DNA of 64,000 bases from Pyrinomonadaceae bacterium (GCA_030841105.1 JAVEDE010000076.1:62001-126000); one strand, 5' to 3'. Numbered from the stretch's first letter, positions 36,699 through 47,477 are shown. Notes: generated by a model from the letters alone, not told the origin. Numbers and translations: made by a program.

Positions 36699-36738
36699 GA
36701 ACGCGGAGTGAAAGTCGAGTTGCTTTCACTCCGCGTTC
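36699..36738. terminator. Bidirectional terminator palindrome
   Basis: GAACGCGGAGTGAAAG, loop TCGAGTTG, CTTTCACTCCGCGTTC: a 16-bp perfect stem between two convergent genes. The left flank repeats the word GGAACGC/GAAACGC (36685-36699), so it also resembles the heptamer-built palindromes elsewhere in the window. Confidence 0.8.
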
Positions 36739-36758
36739 TTAACTTTATCGTTTCCCTG

Positions 36759-38015
36759 TTACGGTTGTTTGCTTGAGGTCGAATTCGTGCGTGCGGGCGC
36801 AGCAGCGGGCGCGGCATTGTCGCCGCCACCGCGCGGGGCGGTGTAGCCGGGGCGGGTGATGGCGATGCGCTTGTCGCGCTTGCCCGCGTCTTCGATGCGG
36901 ACGTTCACTTTGCGGAAAGTGCCGTCGCGCCGCTTGTTGGTCGGGCTGTAGCTGACGACGTACTGCGTGCGCAGGTCGCGCGTGATCTCGTCGGCGATAG
37001 AGGGCAGTTCCGCGAGCGACGTGGGATAGAACGCGCGGCCGCCCGTCTCGGTGGCGAGTTTGTTGAGCAGGTTGACGGCCTTGTCCTTCGAGCTTTTGCG
37101 GATGATGCCGCGCTCGGTTTCGAGTTCGTTGACGAAGCCGATGACGTAAATCTGCACGTCGTTCTCGCGCAGGAAGTCGAAGAGTTGCGCCTGCTTGTAG
37201 TAGCTGCTGCGGTCTTCGCCGTCGGTGACGAGGATGAGCGCGCGGCGTCGCTTGTCGTTGAGCGGGTCGCCCTTCTTGTGCTGCCCGACGTGCTCGGCGG
37301 CGAGATACACGGCGTCGAGCACGGCCGTCTGCCCGCCCTCCGTGTGCATCTTGTCCATCGCGTCGAAGAGGTCTTCTTTGTTCGCGGTGAAGTCTTGCAG
37401 GATGGAGATTTCGTCGCTGCTGACGAAGCGTTGGAGAAACGTCTCGTCGCCGGTCTTGTTCTGGTCAATGATGGTGCGCGTCGCGTCTATCACCTTTTCG
37501 AGTTGCGTCTTCATTGAGCCGGAGTTGTCCACGACGAGGCCGTAGCTGATCGGCACTTCGGCGCGCGTGAAAGAGAAAATCTGCTGCGGCACGCCGTCCT
37601 CGAACACCTTGAACTCGTCCTGCTTGACGTCGTTGACCGGGCGGTTCGCGCGATCAATGACGCGCACGTTCAAATTCACAAGGCTCGTGTCAACCTTGAC
37701 GATCTCGTCGGGGTCAACTTCCTGTCCGGGGTCTTCTCCCGCCGAAGGGCTGGCGGCGGGCGTCGGCGTCGCGCGCACAGGGGGCGTCTGCAACTGCGGG
37801 GCGGGCGTCGGCGCGGGCGTCGGTCGCGGCTGTTGCTGCTGCGTGGTGCTCACGCGGCGCGGGCGCGAGTCGGTCGCCGCCGCGGTGCGCTGCGCGTGCG
37901 TCGTCGGGTGGACGAAACTCAGGATGGCGAGCGCGGCGACGAAACCGAGCGCGAGCCACAGACTCGCGCCGCGGCGGGCGCGGCGACTTTTCAAATCAAC
38001 TGTGCGTGGTGTCAT
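36759..38015 (-). CDS. Acidobacterial VWFA-domain protein 1, membrane-anchored or secreted
   Basis: A von Willebrand factor A protein of the acidobacterial VWFA type. The track start is 79 codons early; ATG 38015 with AGGAGA 8 bp upstream starts MTPRTVDLKSRR, a basic stretch, then one hydrophobic segment (LWLALGFVAALAILSFVHPT). A Pro/Thr/Ala linker (about 50-95) leads to the VNLNVRVIDRANRPVNDVKQ strand and the VWA domain with the metal site DNSGSMKTQ. The end matches the paralogue at 38324: RTQYVVSYSPTNKRRDGTFR. Function unknown; such proteins are abundant in Acidobacteriota and probably mediate adhesion or protein contacts. Confidence 0.88.
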   Translation of the reverse strand: MTPRTVDLKSRRARRGASLWLALGFVAALAILSFVHPTTHAQRTAAATDSRPRRVSTTQQQQPRPTPAPTPAPQLQTPPVRATPTPAASPSAGEDPGQEVDPDEIVKVDTSLVNLNVRVIDRANRPVNDVKQDEFKVFEDGVPQQIFSFTRAEVPISYGLVVDNSGSMKTQLEKVIDATRTIIDQNKTGDETFLQRFVSSDEISILQDFTANKEDLFDAMDKMHTEGGQTAVLDAVYLAAEHVGQHKKGDPLNDKRRRALILVTDGEDRSSYYKQAQLFDFLRENDVQIYVIGFVNELETERGIIRKSSKDKAVNLLNKLATETGGRAFYPTSLAELPSIADEITRDLRTQYVVSYSPTNKRRDGTFRKVNVRIEDAGKRDKRIAITRPGYTAPRGGGDNAAPAAAPARTNSTSSKQP

Positions 38016-38173
38016 CCCGTCATCTCCTGCGACTGAAACTTGTCGGACGGCAGCAGCCGCCCGCCGCCCTTCGTTTCGGGCGACAACAAGCCGAAGCGCC
38101 CGGCGAAGCTCCCGTCCGCCACCGTCTGTTAGTGGCCGGGGCGGGCGCGTTCGCGGGCGCTTCTTGTGTGTCA

Positions 38174-38187
38174 GCCAAAAATTTGGC
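38174..38187. other. 14-bp palindrome in the gap between the two VWFA genes
   Basis: GCCAAAAATTTGGC is a perfect palindrome in the 308-bp gap 38016-38323, upstream of VWFA protein 1. It could be a regulator site. I see no gene, clear promoter or other structure in the rest of the gap. Confidence 0.35.
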
Positions 38188-38323
38188 TTCGCGCGGCTGG
38201 GGCTTAAAAAGAACCGGAGCGGACGCCTTACAACAACGGCGCGCCCGCACACAGCTTTAGAAGTGTCCGGCGGCGCGCGCGTTGCCAGAGTGGAGTCAAA
38301 AGGGCGACCCGCCGCGACCGGAG

Positions 38324-39436
38324 TTAGCGCGGCTGGGTGGTGGCGTAGTAGCCGTCTTTGGTGCGCACGAACAGGCGCGGCAGCCCGCGCGGCGGCGCGA
38401 CTTTAACTTTCAGCTTGTGCCACTTGCCGTTGTTGACGAAGTTCTTCGGCTTGTAGCCGATGGAATACTGGTGGCGCAGTTCGATGGCGATGCGCTCGAA
38501 AATCTCGTTCATCTCGGCGGCGGTGTCGGGGAAGAAGGCGCGCCCGCCGGAGACGCCGGCCAACTCGTCGAGGATGGACTGCCCGGCCACGTCGAAGGTG
38601 TCGTGGCCGCCGCGGTCGGTGATGCCGATGGCGTAGATCAGCACGTCGGTCTCTTTCAAGACGCGGCGCAGTTCGCCGAAACTGTAGCGCGAACTGTTGT
38701 CCTGACCGTCGCTGATGACGAGGAGCGCGCGCTTCGGGTGGACGCCGCGCGTCACCTTTTCCATGCCGAGGTAACAGGCGTCGTAGAGCGCGGTCTGCCC
38801 TTTGGTCTGCACGAAGGTCAGCTTGGAGAGCAGGGCGTCGGCGTCGCGCGTCTTCTCCATCAAGACCTGCGAGCGGTGGTTGAAGCCGATCAGGAAATAC
38901 TCGTCGCCGTCGTGGCTCGTCTCGATGAAGTGTTTGAGCGCGTCGCGGGCGCGCGAGATCTTCTCCTTGCCCATCGAACCCGATACGTCGAAGATGACGC
39001 CGAGCGAGACGGGCGCGTCTTCGTCGGAGAAGAAGGTGATGTCCTGCTGCTCTTTGTCGTCGAGGACGGTGAAAGCCTCTTTGGTCAGCCCCGTGACGAA
39101 GCGGCCGTACATGTCCGTCAGCGTCACGTTGAGGGTGATGAGGTCGGAGTTGACGATCAATTGCTCGTCGCCGAACGTCGCGGCCGCGCCGCCGCCCGCG
39201 CCGGGAGCGTTTGAGCCGAAGGTCGCGCCGACAGGCGACGCGACGGGCTGCGCGACGCCGGGCGTCGGTTGCGTCGAGATGACGCTCGTCGTCGGTTGCT
39301 CGCCCGCTGATTGAGTCGTTGTAGGCTTCGGTTGCGCGTAGTGCGCGACGGGCGCGGCGAGCAGCAACAGGCAGGCGATGGCGCGCGAAGAGACGAGCGC
39401 GGAACGGAGTCCGGGACGATGGCGCCGTACTCTCAT
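38324..39436 (-). CDS. Acidobacterial VWFA-domain protein 2, secreted
   Basis: A 370-aa paralogue of the preceding VWFA protein. It has a signal peptide (AIACLLLLAAPVAHYAQ), a Thr/Pro/Gly-rich linker (about 35-85), the entry strand LITLNVTLTDMYGRFVTGLT and a VWA domain with the intact metal site DVSGSMGKEK, plus a later SDGQDNSSRYSFGELRR segment. The C-terminus reads LRHQYSIGYKPKNFVNNGKW, the same motif as in its neighbour. ATG 39436 follows GGAGG. Tandem duplication is the likely origin. Ligand unknown. Confidence 0.9.
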   Translation of the reverse strand: MRVRRHRPGLRSALVSSRAIACLLLLAAPVAHYAQPKPTTTQSAGEQPTTSVISTQPTPGVAQPVASPVGATFGSNAPGAGGGAAATFGDEQLIVNSDLITLNVTLTDMYGRFVTGLTKEAFTVLDDKEQQDITFFSDEDAPVSLGVIFDVSGSMGKEKISRARDALKHFIETSHDGDEYFLIGFNHRSQVLMEKTRDADALLSKLTFVQTKGQTALYDACYLGMEKVTRGVHPKRALLVISDGQDNSSRYSFGELRRVLKETDVLIYAIGITDRGGHDTFDVAGQSILDELAGVSGGRAFFPDTAAEMNEIFERIAIELRHQYSIGYKPKNFVNNGKWHKLKVKVAPPRGLPRLFVRTKDGYYATTQPR

Positions 39437-39871
39437 GGAGACCTCCAGTCGGCGGAGTGAGACGGGAATTCAACTCCTGCGTAGCTAAACCTTGTATGAC
39501 CCTACGATTCCGAGATCGCATGAAAGCGATGCCTGAAGTCGTAAAAAAAACTTTTGCGCGTGGCCGATTCGATGAAGCTGGGTGACTTCGCGGGGGACGC
39601 TCGGCATTGTAGGTCACGACGCGGCGCGCGCGCAAGAACCATCCGTGTCGAAAGTCTGATTTCTGAATTGAGCGCCGACTCGCGCGGAATAAAAACGCCC
39701 GTCGTCAGTATGATCCTGCAACTTTGTCGGCGGGCGAGCGTGTAAGGGGTCGCCCGACAAAGTCGCGCCCGCCGGGGTGCGTGAGCTTGGGGCGGGGCGC
39801 GTGTTATACTCACGACCCCGTTTAGCCGTTGATTTCGCCAGCCGTGGAATCATCGCACCAATCAAAAACCG
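39437..39871 (+). promoter_or_regulatory. 435-bp intergenic region upstream of the pilus operon, with hairpin and extended -10 box
   Basis: No gene is convincing here. An imperfect hairpin at 39721-39763 (ACTTTGTCGGCGGGCGA ... TCGCCCGACAAAGT, with a two-base bulge) precedes an extended -10 element TGT-TATACT ending at 39810. The latter is about 60 bp before the pilC/gspF start and is the best promoter candidate for the pilus operon. The -35 region is poor, so an activator may be needed. Confidence 0.5.
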
Positions 39872-41113
39872 ATGGCCGAATTTATTTGTCGTTTAGGAAC
39901 GCCCGCGGGCGAGGTAGTGACGCGCACGATTGAAGCCGTGGGCGTGGCCGAGGCGCGCGTGCGTCTGGAGAGCGAAGGCTTCCGCGTCTTTTCTGTGACG
40001 CCGCCGCGCGCGCGCGGCATCGCCGCCCTGACGCGCGGCGGCAAGGGCGGCATGACACCGCGCATCAAGGCGGGCGACTTCCTACTCTTCAACCAGCAAC
40101 TCTCCGCGCTGCTGCGCGCGGGCATCCCGATTCTGCAATCCATCGCGATGCTCAGGCGGCGCGCGTCGAGTTCGCGCCTGCGGCAGATGCTCGGCGACGT
40201 GGAAGAGAAGATTCGCGGCGGGATGGCGCTCTCGTCGGCCTTCGCCGAGCAAGGGTCGGTCTTCCCCAGAATTTACACCGCGTCAATTCTCGCGGGCGAA
40301 CGCTCCGGCGCGCTCGACGAGGTGCTGAACCGCTACAACGCTTACATGCGGCGCGGCGTCGAAATCCGGCGCAAGATTCGCGGCGCGCTCGCCTACCCGC
40401 TCTTCCTGCTCATCGCCTCGTTCGGCATGGTCACGTTCCTGACCACCTACGTCGTGCCGCGCATGGCGCGACTCTTCGAGGGCTTCGGGCGCAACCTGCC
40501 CGCGATCACGCTCGTCGTCGTGAGCATCTCGAACTGGATGGCGGCGAACATCTGGTGGTTCGGCCCGCTTGTCATCATCAGCGTGGTCGCGTTCTGGTTC
40601 TGGTCGAAGACGCCCGCGGGGCGGATGTCAATTGACCGCGCGGTGCTGAAAATCCCCATCGCCGGTCAACTCGTCATCCAACTCTCGGTCGCGCAGGTGA
40701 CGCGCTCGCTCTCGACTTTGCTCGCGGGCGGCATCACGCTCGTTGACTCTTGGGAGATCGCGTCCGAGGCCATCACGAACAAGGAACTGCGCGCGCGCTC
40801 GACGCGCATCCTGCCGATGATCCGCGAGGGGCGTTCGTTCACGGAGAGCCTAGAGAACGCGAATTGGATACCGGAATTAGGCATGGACATGATCGGCGTG
40901 GGCGAGCGTTCGGGCAGTTTGCGCGAGATGTTGGACGAGGTGGCGACCTTCTACGACGCCGAGTCGGAGGTCAGGCTTGAGCAGTTGACGACCGTGCTCG
41001 AACCTGCGATTCTGCTCGTGATGGGCGGGGTCGTCATCACGATTTTGCTGGCGATTTACCTCCCGATCATCCAATCCATCTCAAACGTCTCAGGAGCGCA
41101 CGCCGGGCGGTGA
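39872..41113 (+). CDS. Type IV pilus/type II secretion inner-membrane platform protein (PilC/GspF)
   Basis: The polytopic platform protein around which the assembly ATPase turns. A short N-terminal segment (MAEFICRLGTPAGEVV) leads to two T2SSF repeats (about 65-190 and 270-395). Typical motifs are FNQQLSALLRAGIPILQSI and the mirrored LSVAQVTRSLSTLLAGGITL. Three membrane helices are visible (LFLLIASFGMVTFLTTYVV; IWWFGPLVIISVVAFWFW; ILLVMGGVVITILLAIYLPI). Length 413 aa is normal. First gene of the operon with pilB/gspE 52 bp downstream. Confidence 0.93.
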   Translation: MAEFICRLGTPAGEVVTRTIEAVGVAEARVRLESEGFRVFSVTPPRARGIAALTRGGKGGMTPRIKAGDFLLFNQQLSALLRAGIPILQSIAMLRRRASSSRLRQMLGDVEEKIRGGMALSSAFAEQGSVFPRIYTASILAGERSGALDEVLNRYNAYMRRGVEIRRKIRGALAYPLFLLIASFGMVTFLTTYVVPRMARLFEGFGRNLPAITLVVVSISNWMAANIWWFGPLVIISVVAFWFWSKTPAGRMSIDRAVLKIPIAGQLVIQLSVAQVTRSLSTLLAGGITLVDSWEIASEAITNKELRARSTRILPMIREGRSFTESLENANWIPELGMDMIGVGERSGSLREMLDEVATFYDAESEVRLEQLTTVLEPAILLVMGGVVITILLAIYLPIIQSISNVSGAHAGR

Positions 41114-41165
41114 CGGCGGCAATCCCCCAGCCCCTTTCCCGCATCAGAAATAGGAAGACTAAAGT

Positions 41166-42956
<1,791 letters not shown>

Positions 42957-42957
42957 G

Positions 42958-43054
42958 TAGTCAGCCGTCAGCAGTGAACAGTAGGAATGCAGTTAAAACT
43001 GCTCACTGCGCATTGCTTGCTGCTCACCACTTAACTGCTCACCGGCTTTTTTTG
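42958..43054. repeat. Heptamer-type palindrome with T-tract (GTGAGCA/GTCAGCA words)
   Basis: Left part GTCAGCC-GTCAGCA-GTGAACA-GTAGGAA, right part the complement of GTGAGCA-type words (TGCTCACCACTTAACTGCTCACC), centred on CAGTTAAAACTG. It ends in GGCTTTTTTT, so it may terminate or attenuate transcription between pilB/gspE and the secretin gene. Confidence 0.75.
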
Positions 43055-43170
43055 GAACAGTCTTTCGCGCCCGACGTGTAAACGCTTCAGGCAGGTCAGC
43101 CCCGCCCGGTTATGCTGGACTGCCGCGGGAAAATTCTTTAACCGAACGCCGATATTTTTTGAGGATCGAA

Positions 43171-46041
43171 ATGAAATTAACAGTTAGTGTGCGTGCCTAC
43201 GCTTCGCTCGTCCTGATGTTGTGCCTGCTGGCCGCCCCCGTGGCGGTGCTGGCGAAGAAGGGCGAGAAGAATTACCGGCGCGGGATCGAACAGGAGAAGG
43301 CGATGCAGTGGGAGCGCGCGGCGCAGGAGTTCGCGCTCGCCGTCGCCGCCAACCCGTCCGACATCGAGTACCAACTCCACTACCGCCGCGCCATCTTCAA
43401 CGCCTCGCAGCGGTTCATGGAGCAGGGACGCACGCTCGCCGAACAGGGCGACTTCACCGGCGCGTACAACGCCTACCGGCAGGCCGTCGGCTACGATCCG
43501 ATCAACGAACTGGCCGTCTCCGAGATGGAGCGCATGCTGCGCCTCCAGCGCGAGAAGGAAGGGCGCGACCCGGCCAACACCAACGGCAACGGCGCGAACC
43601 GCCTGAACGGCACGCCCTCGACCGGCTCGGCCATCGTTCCCACGTCCTTCAACGGCACGGCAGCGGCGGCGAACAACAGCAGCAGCGGCGCGGCGATGCA
43701 GCAACGCCCTTCGCAAGACCCCGGCCTCGCCTTGCCGCAGACGCGCAGCGAGCAACTCCGCGTCATCAACTACAACGGCGACCTCGAAGGCTTCATCCGC
43801 AAACTCGGCGACGAACTCAGTCTCAACGTTCTGTTCGACCGCGACTTTCCGAAAGGGCGCACCGTCAACGTCAACCTCAAGGACGTGACGACGGCGCGCG
43901 CGCTCGACCACATCTTCCTCGCGCAGAACCTCTTCTTCCAGAAGCTCGACCGCCGCACGATCATCGTCGCCGATCAGTCGAAGCGCGGGCAGTACCAGCA
44001 ACTCGTCCTGCGCACCTTCTACCTGTCGAACATTGATCCGAACGACGCGCGCTCGCTCATCCAGTCGTCCCTGCCGCCGACGGCCGGCCGCCAGCCGCAG
44101 GTGACGCCGAACAAGGCCACCAACTCGATCACCGTGCGCGACACGCCGGAGAACATCCGTCTCATCGCCGAACTGCTGCAAGCCATTGACAAGGATCGCG
44201 CCGAGGTCGTGATGGACGTGAACATCTACGAGGTCTCGCGCTCGAACCTGCTGCAACTCGGCAACCAACTCGGCACGGACACCACGCTCGGCAACCTCGG
44301 CGGGCTGCTGCCGACCTCCGTCCTGTTCGGCGCGGGCAAGGAGCGTTTCGGAACGACGACAACCACGACGGGCACGGGCACGACCACGGGCAAAGACCCC
44401 AGCAAGGGCGGCACTGTCGTCAACACGGCGGCGACCGTCCTCGGCGGCGCGTTCCTGTTTCCCGCCTCGACCATCACCGCATTTCAGGCGAAGGACAACA
44501 CGCGCTTGCTCGCCTCGACGCAGGTACACGCCTTCGACAGCGAACAGTCAACCACGCGCATCGGTCAGAAAGTGCCGGTGCAGACGGCGCAGGTCTCGCC
44601 CTTCGGCTCGAACCTCGGCGCGACGAATCAGGCGGGGCAGCAGGCGGGCGTCAACTCCGGCCTCTTCGGCGGCACGGGCTACCCGGTCATCCAGTATCAG
44701 GACACGGGTTTGATCTTGAAGTTCACGCCGCAGGTCTTCCCGAACCTCGACGTGCAGGTGAAGATGGAGATCGAGTCGAACGACGTGATCGGCGGCGCGT
44801 CGAACCTGACGCCGACCTTTAGCCAGCGCAACGTCTCCGGCATGGCGCGCATCCCGAACAACCGCACGATGATGATCGCCAGCGTCGCGCAGGATAAGCA
44901 CTCCGAGGGGCGTCGCGGCGTGCCGCTGCTCGGCCTGATCCCCATCCTCGGCCGACTCTTCAGCACGCCGACGCGCAACGACGTCAACTCCGACATCGTG
45001 ATCACGGTGACGCCGCGCGTCCTGCGCGCGCCGACCGTCAGCCCCGGCGACATTGACCAGCGTCCGAGCGGCACGCTGCAAGCGCCCGTCTCCGAGTCGC
45101 TCGAAGCCATGCTCGTCACGGCCGACCGCGAAGATCAACTCGCCGCCGCGCGCCAACTCCCGAAAGATGTCGCGATCCAGATGCCCCCCGCGCCCCTCGC
45201 GCCCGCTACGAGCGGCGCGGCGGCGGTGACGACGACGGCATCGGCGGCCGACACCCAACACGCTTACGCGCCCGCGCCGAAAGTGCTCATGGGCGCGCTG
45301 CCCGACGTGTCGAACGGCAACGCGCAAAACGCCGCCGGGGTCAACAACGCAAACGCGTTGACGAACGGCACGGCCAACCCGGACGCTAGCAAACAATCCG
45401 CGCCCGCCGTCGTCGTCCCGAACGGCGCGGCTACGACGGCGGCAGCGTCGTTCGCCCCCGTCTCCAATTCCGGCGCGAACTTGTCGCCCGTGCTCGCCGC
45501 GAACGTCAATCCGTCGTCTGTCCAGACGACGGACGCCTCTTTGACGACCAACGCGCCGACTGCGCCGACGAACGCCGCGCCCGCCGCTACTGCGCCGCTC
45601 GCGGCCATGACGGAGGGCGGCACGATGCTCTACGTCCTGTCGGGGCAGAAGGAGATGCGCGTCGGCGAGAAGCAACGCCTGATGCTGCTCGTCAAGACCT
45701 CGACGCCGCTTGCGCTCGCCGCCGCGACGCTCAGGTTCGACCCGCGCGTCGTCGCCGTCCGCAACGTGACGCACGGCAGTCTCTTCGGCGAGGCGAAAGA
45801 GTTGCTGCCGACCGTCACGCCTTCGATTGACCCGCGCGGCTCGCTGCTCGCGCTCATCGCGCCCGCCGCGCACACGCCGATCAACGGCATGGGCGTGCTT
45901 CTGTTCATCGAGATCGAAGCGCTCGCCGCGGGCGAGAGCGACGTGACGCTCGATCAGGCGGGCGTTCACCTCATGTCCGTCGCCGGGCAGAACGTGGCGA
46001 CGCAACTGGCGCACACGCGCCTCGTCGTCGTGAAGCAATAA
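43171..46041 (+). CDS. Secretin (GspD/PilQ-like) with N-terminal TPR and C-terminal cohesin-like domain
   Basis: The outer-membrane gate of the secretion/pilus machine. ATG 43171 (GAGG upstream) gives 956 aa with a signal peptide (LMLCLLAAPVAVLA). TPR-like helices occupy about 25-130, an STN-like domain and secretin N-domains about 190-370, and the secretin core about 455-625 (YPVIQYQDTGLILKFTPQVF, VPLLGLIPILGRLFSTPTRN). A ~150-residue Ala/Asn/Thr-rich linker then leads to a cohesin-like domain (about 810-956: MLYVLSGQKEMRVGEKQRLM ... ATLRFDPRVVAVRNV). The cohesin part is unusual for GspD and would sit at the cell surface or in the periplasm. Confidence 0.9.
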   Translation: MKLTVSVRAYASLVLMLCLLAAPVAVLAKKGEKNYRRGIEQEKAMQWERAAQEFALAVAANPSDIEYQLHYRRAIFNASQRFMEQGRTLAEQGDFTGAYNAYRQAVGYDPINELAVSEMERMLRLQREKEGRDPANTNGNGANRLNGTPSTGSAIVPTSFNGTAAAANNSSSGAAMQQRPSQDPGLALPQTRSEQLRVINYNGDLEGFIRKLGDELSLNVLFDRDFPKGRTVNVNLKDVTTARALDHIFLAQNLFFQKLDRRTIIVADQSKRGQYQQLVLRTFYLSNIDPNDARSLIQSSLPPTAGRQPQVTPNKATNSITVRDTPENIRLIAELLQAIDKDRAEVVMDVNIYEVSRSNLLQLGNQLGTDTTLGNLGGLLPTSVLFGAGKERFGTTTTTTGTGTTTGKDPSKGGTVVNTAATVLGGAFLFPASTITAFQAKDNTRLLASTQVHAFDSEQSTTRIGQKVPVQTAQVSPFGSNLGATNQAGQQAGVNSGLFGGTGYPVIQYQDTGLILKFTPQVFPNLDVQVKMEIESNDVIGGASNLTPTFSQRNVSGMARIPNNRTMMIASVAQDKHSEGRRGVPLLGLIPILGRLFSTPTRNDVNSDIVITVTPRVLRAPTVSPGDIDQRPSGTLQAPVSESLEAMLVTADREDQLAAARQLPKDVAIQMPPAPLAPATSGAAAVTTTASAADTQHAYAPAPKVLMGALPDVSNGNAQNAAGVNNANALTNGTANPDASKQSAPAVVVPNGAATTAAASFAPVSNSGANLSPVLAANVNPSSVQTTDASLTTNAPTAPTNAAPAATAPLAAMTEGGTMLYVLSGQKEMRVGEKQRLMLLVKTSTPLALAAATLRFDPRVVAVRNVTHGSLFGEAKELLPTVTPSIDPRGSLLALIAPAAHTPINGMGVLLFIEIEALAAGESDVTLDQAGVHLMSVAGQNVATQLAHTRLVVVKQ

Positions 46042-46080
46042 CGCGGCTGCGAGCGCGCGTGCGAAGGAGTAGGTCAGTTT

Positions 46081-46830
46081 ATGTGGAAGGGTGTCCGGGG
46101 TAAGGTGAAAGGTAGAAGCAGACGGCTCGGCGTTTGGCCTACGCACCCGTTCGCCCTCGCCCCGCGCCGCTCGCAGGGCGGCTGGACGCTCATCGAACTC
46201 GTCATCACCATGACGGTGCTCGCGGTGCTCTCGATGGGCGTGATCCCGATGGTCAAGACGGCCGTTAAGCGGCAGCGCGAACAGCAACTCCGCGAATCTT
46301 TGCGCGAGATGCGCGAGGCCATCAAGGAGTTTCACCGCGACGCACTCAACAGTCCATATCTGGATCAAGCGCCGCCGGGAGGCGGGGCTGGTGGTGTCGG
46401 GGGCGGCGGTGTCGGTGGCGTCGGTGGAGTTGGGGGCGTCGGCGGTGTGGCAGGCGGCGCAATGGTCTCGCCCGACCCGCGCACCAAAGTAGCCATCGCC
46501 GACAAGACCCTGTTCGCAGTGGAAAATCCCGACCGCTTCCCGCCGAAGTTGGAGACGCTCGTCGAAGGCGTGAGCGTCGCGCCGCGCGTGCAGCCGATAG
46601 GCGGAGACATCAACAAGAACTTGCTGGATCAACAGTCGCCGCTCGCCTTCCAGAAGAAGGTTTACCTGCGCAAGATTCCCATTGATCCGATGACGGGCAA
46701 GGCCGAGTGGGGGATGCGCTCCTGCTACGACTCGCCGGACTCCGGCTCGTGGGGCGGCGAAAACGTCTTCGACGTTTACTCGAAATCAAACGACACCGCG
46801 CTCAACGGGCAGAAATATAGTGACTGGTAA
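46081..46830 (+). CDS. Type II secretion/type IV pseudopilin with Gly-Val repeat insert
   Basis: A 249-aa pseudopilin. After a 34-residue basic leader comes the prepilin peptidase site QGG-WTLIELVITMTVLAVLS; Trp replaces the usual Phe at +1 and Glu5 is kept. The N-terminal helix continues to about 95. Residues ~98-125 are a low-complexity GGVGGVGG run encoded by a minisatellite. The remainder holds motifs typical of GspG-like proteins (FQKKVYLRKIPIDPMTGKAE, then GSWGGENVFDVYSKS). It overlaps nothing, but the next gene follows within 2 bp. Confidence 0.88.
   Translation: MWKGVRGKVKGRSRRLGVWPTHPFALAPRRSQGGWTLIELVITMTVLAVLSMGVIPMVKTAVKRQREQQLRESLREMREAIKEFHRDALNSPYLDQAPPGGGAGGVGGGGVGGVGGVGGVGGVAGGAMVSPDPRTKVAIADKTLFAVENPDRFPPKLETLVEGVSVAPRVQPIGGDINKNLLDQQSPLAFQKKVYLRKIPIDPMTGKAEWGMRSCYDSPDSGSWGGENVFDVYSKSNDTALNGQKYSDW
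46378..46460 (+). repeat. GGT-GGC-GTC minisatellite inside the pseudopilin gene
   Basis: About nine 9-bp units of the type GGTGGCGTC/GGGGGCGTC encode the Gly-Gly-Val run. Slipped-strand mispairing could change the repeat number in frame. Confidence 0.8.
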
Positions 46831-46831
46831 A

Positions 46832-47380
46832 ATGGACACAGCGGAAAGCAACATGCGGCGGGCGACGCACGACGCACGACGCGCGGCCGGAGAAGGCGAG
46901 CGCGTGCAGACTCTCGCCTGCGACAATTTGCTCGCGGCTACTTCAAGTCGCCGCGTCGGCGACGCGCTCTCCGCGCGCTTTCTGCGTCGCATGTCACCGT
47001 CGCGTCAGTCCGGCTTCACCCTGCTCGAATTGATGATCGTCATTTCGATCATCATCATTCTCGCCATCATCGTGCTGCCGCAGTATCAAAAAACGGTCTT
47101 GCAGGCGCGCGAGTCGGTCTTGCGCGACGACCTCGCGCAGATGCGTAAGCTGCTCGACCAGTACGCCGCCGACAAGGGACAACTCCCGCAGTCGCTCGAA
47201 GACCTTTCCAGTTCCGGCTACCTGCGCGAAGTGCCGGTTGATCCGATCACGGGGCAGAAGGACTGGAACGTCGTCATGGGTCAAGACGCCAACTCGGCCG
47301 AGGGAGGGCAGGGCGTCGTGGACGTGCGCAGCGCCTCCGGCGACCTCTCAAGCGAAGGCACACCATATAGCGAATGGTAG
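46832..47380 (+). CDS. GspG-like major pseudopilin with unusually long leader
   Basis: The mature part begins at SG-FTLLELMIVISIIIILAIIV, a canonical prepilin motif with Glu5. It is followed by the GspG body (QARESVLRDDLAQMRKLLDQ, YLREVPVDPITGQKDWNVVM) and a C-terminal GTPYSEW. The leader is ~60 residues from ATG 46832, against the usual 6-25. A start at ATG 46991 (MSPSRQSGFTLLEL) would be normal in length but has no ribosome site, so the true start is unsure. The leader DNA contains GACGCAC heptamers (46863-46885), suggesting repeat insertion. Confidence 0.85.
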   Translation: MDTAESNMRRATHDARRAAGEGERVQTLACDNLLAATSSRRVGDALSARFLRRMSPSRQSGFTLLELMIVISIIIILAIIVLPQYQKTVLQARESVLRDDLAQMRKLLDQYAADKGQLPQSLEDLSSSGYLREVPVDPITGQKDWNVVMGQDANSAEGGQGVVDVRSASGDLSSEGTPYSEW

Positions 47381-47388
47381 TTACCACA

Positions 47389-47470
47389 GTGACAAGTGAC
47401 GAGTGACGAGTGACAAGTTAGAACTAAGAACCTGTCTTTAACTCGTCACTTGTCACTCGTCACTCGTCAC
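47389..47470. repeat. Heptamer palindrome between pseudopilin and PilM-like genes
   Basis: GTGACAA-GTGACGA-GTGACGA-GTGACAA-GTTAGAA on the left, complement of GTGACGA-GTGACGA-GTGACAA-GTGACGA-GTTAAAGACAGG on the right, then TTTTCTT and ATG 47478. Confidence 0.92.
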
Positions 47471-47477
47471 TTTTCTT

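Noticed and set aside
39502-39865. Small ORFs in the gap before the pilus operon
   Set aside because: Overlapping in several frames, no ribosome sites and no family features.
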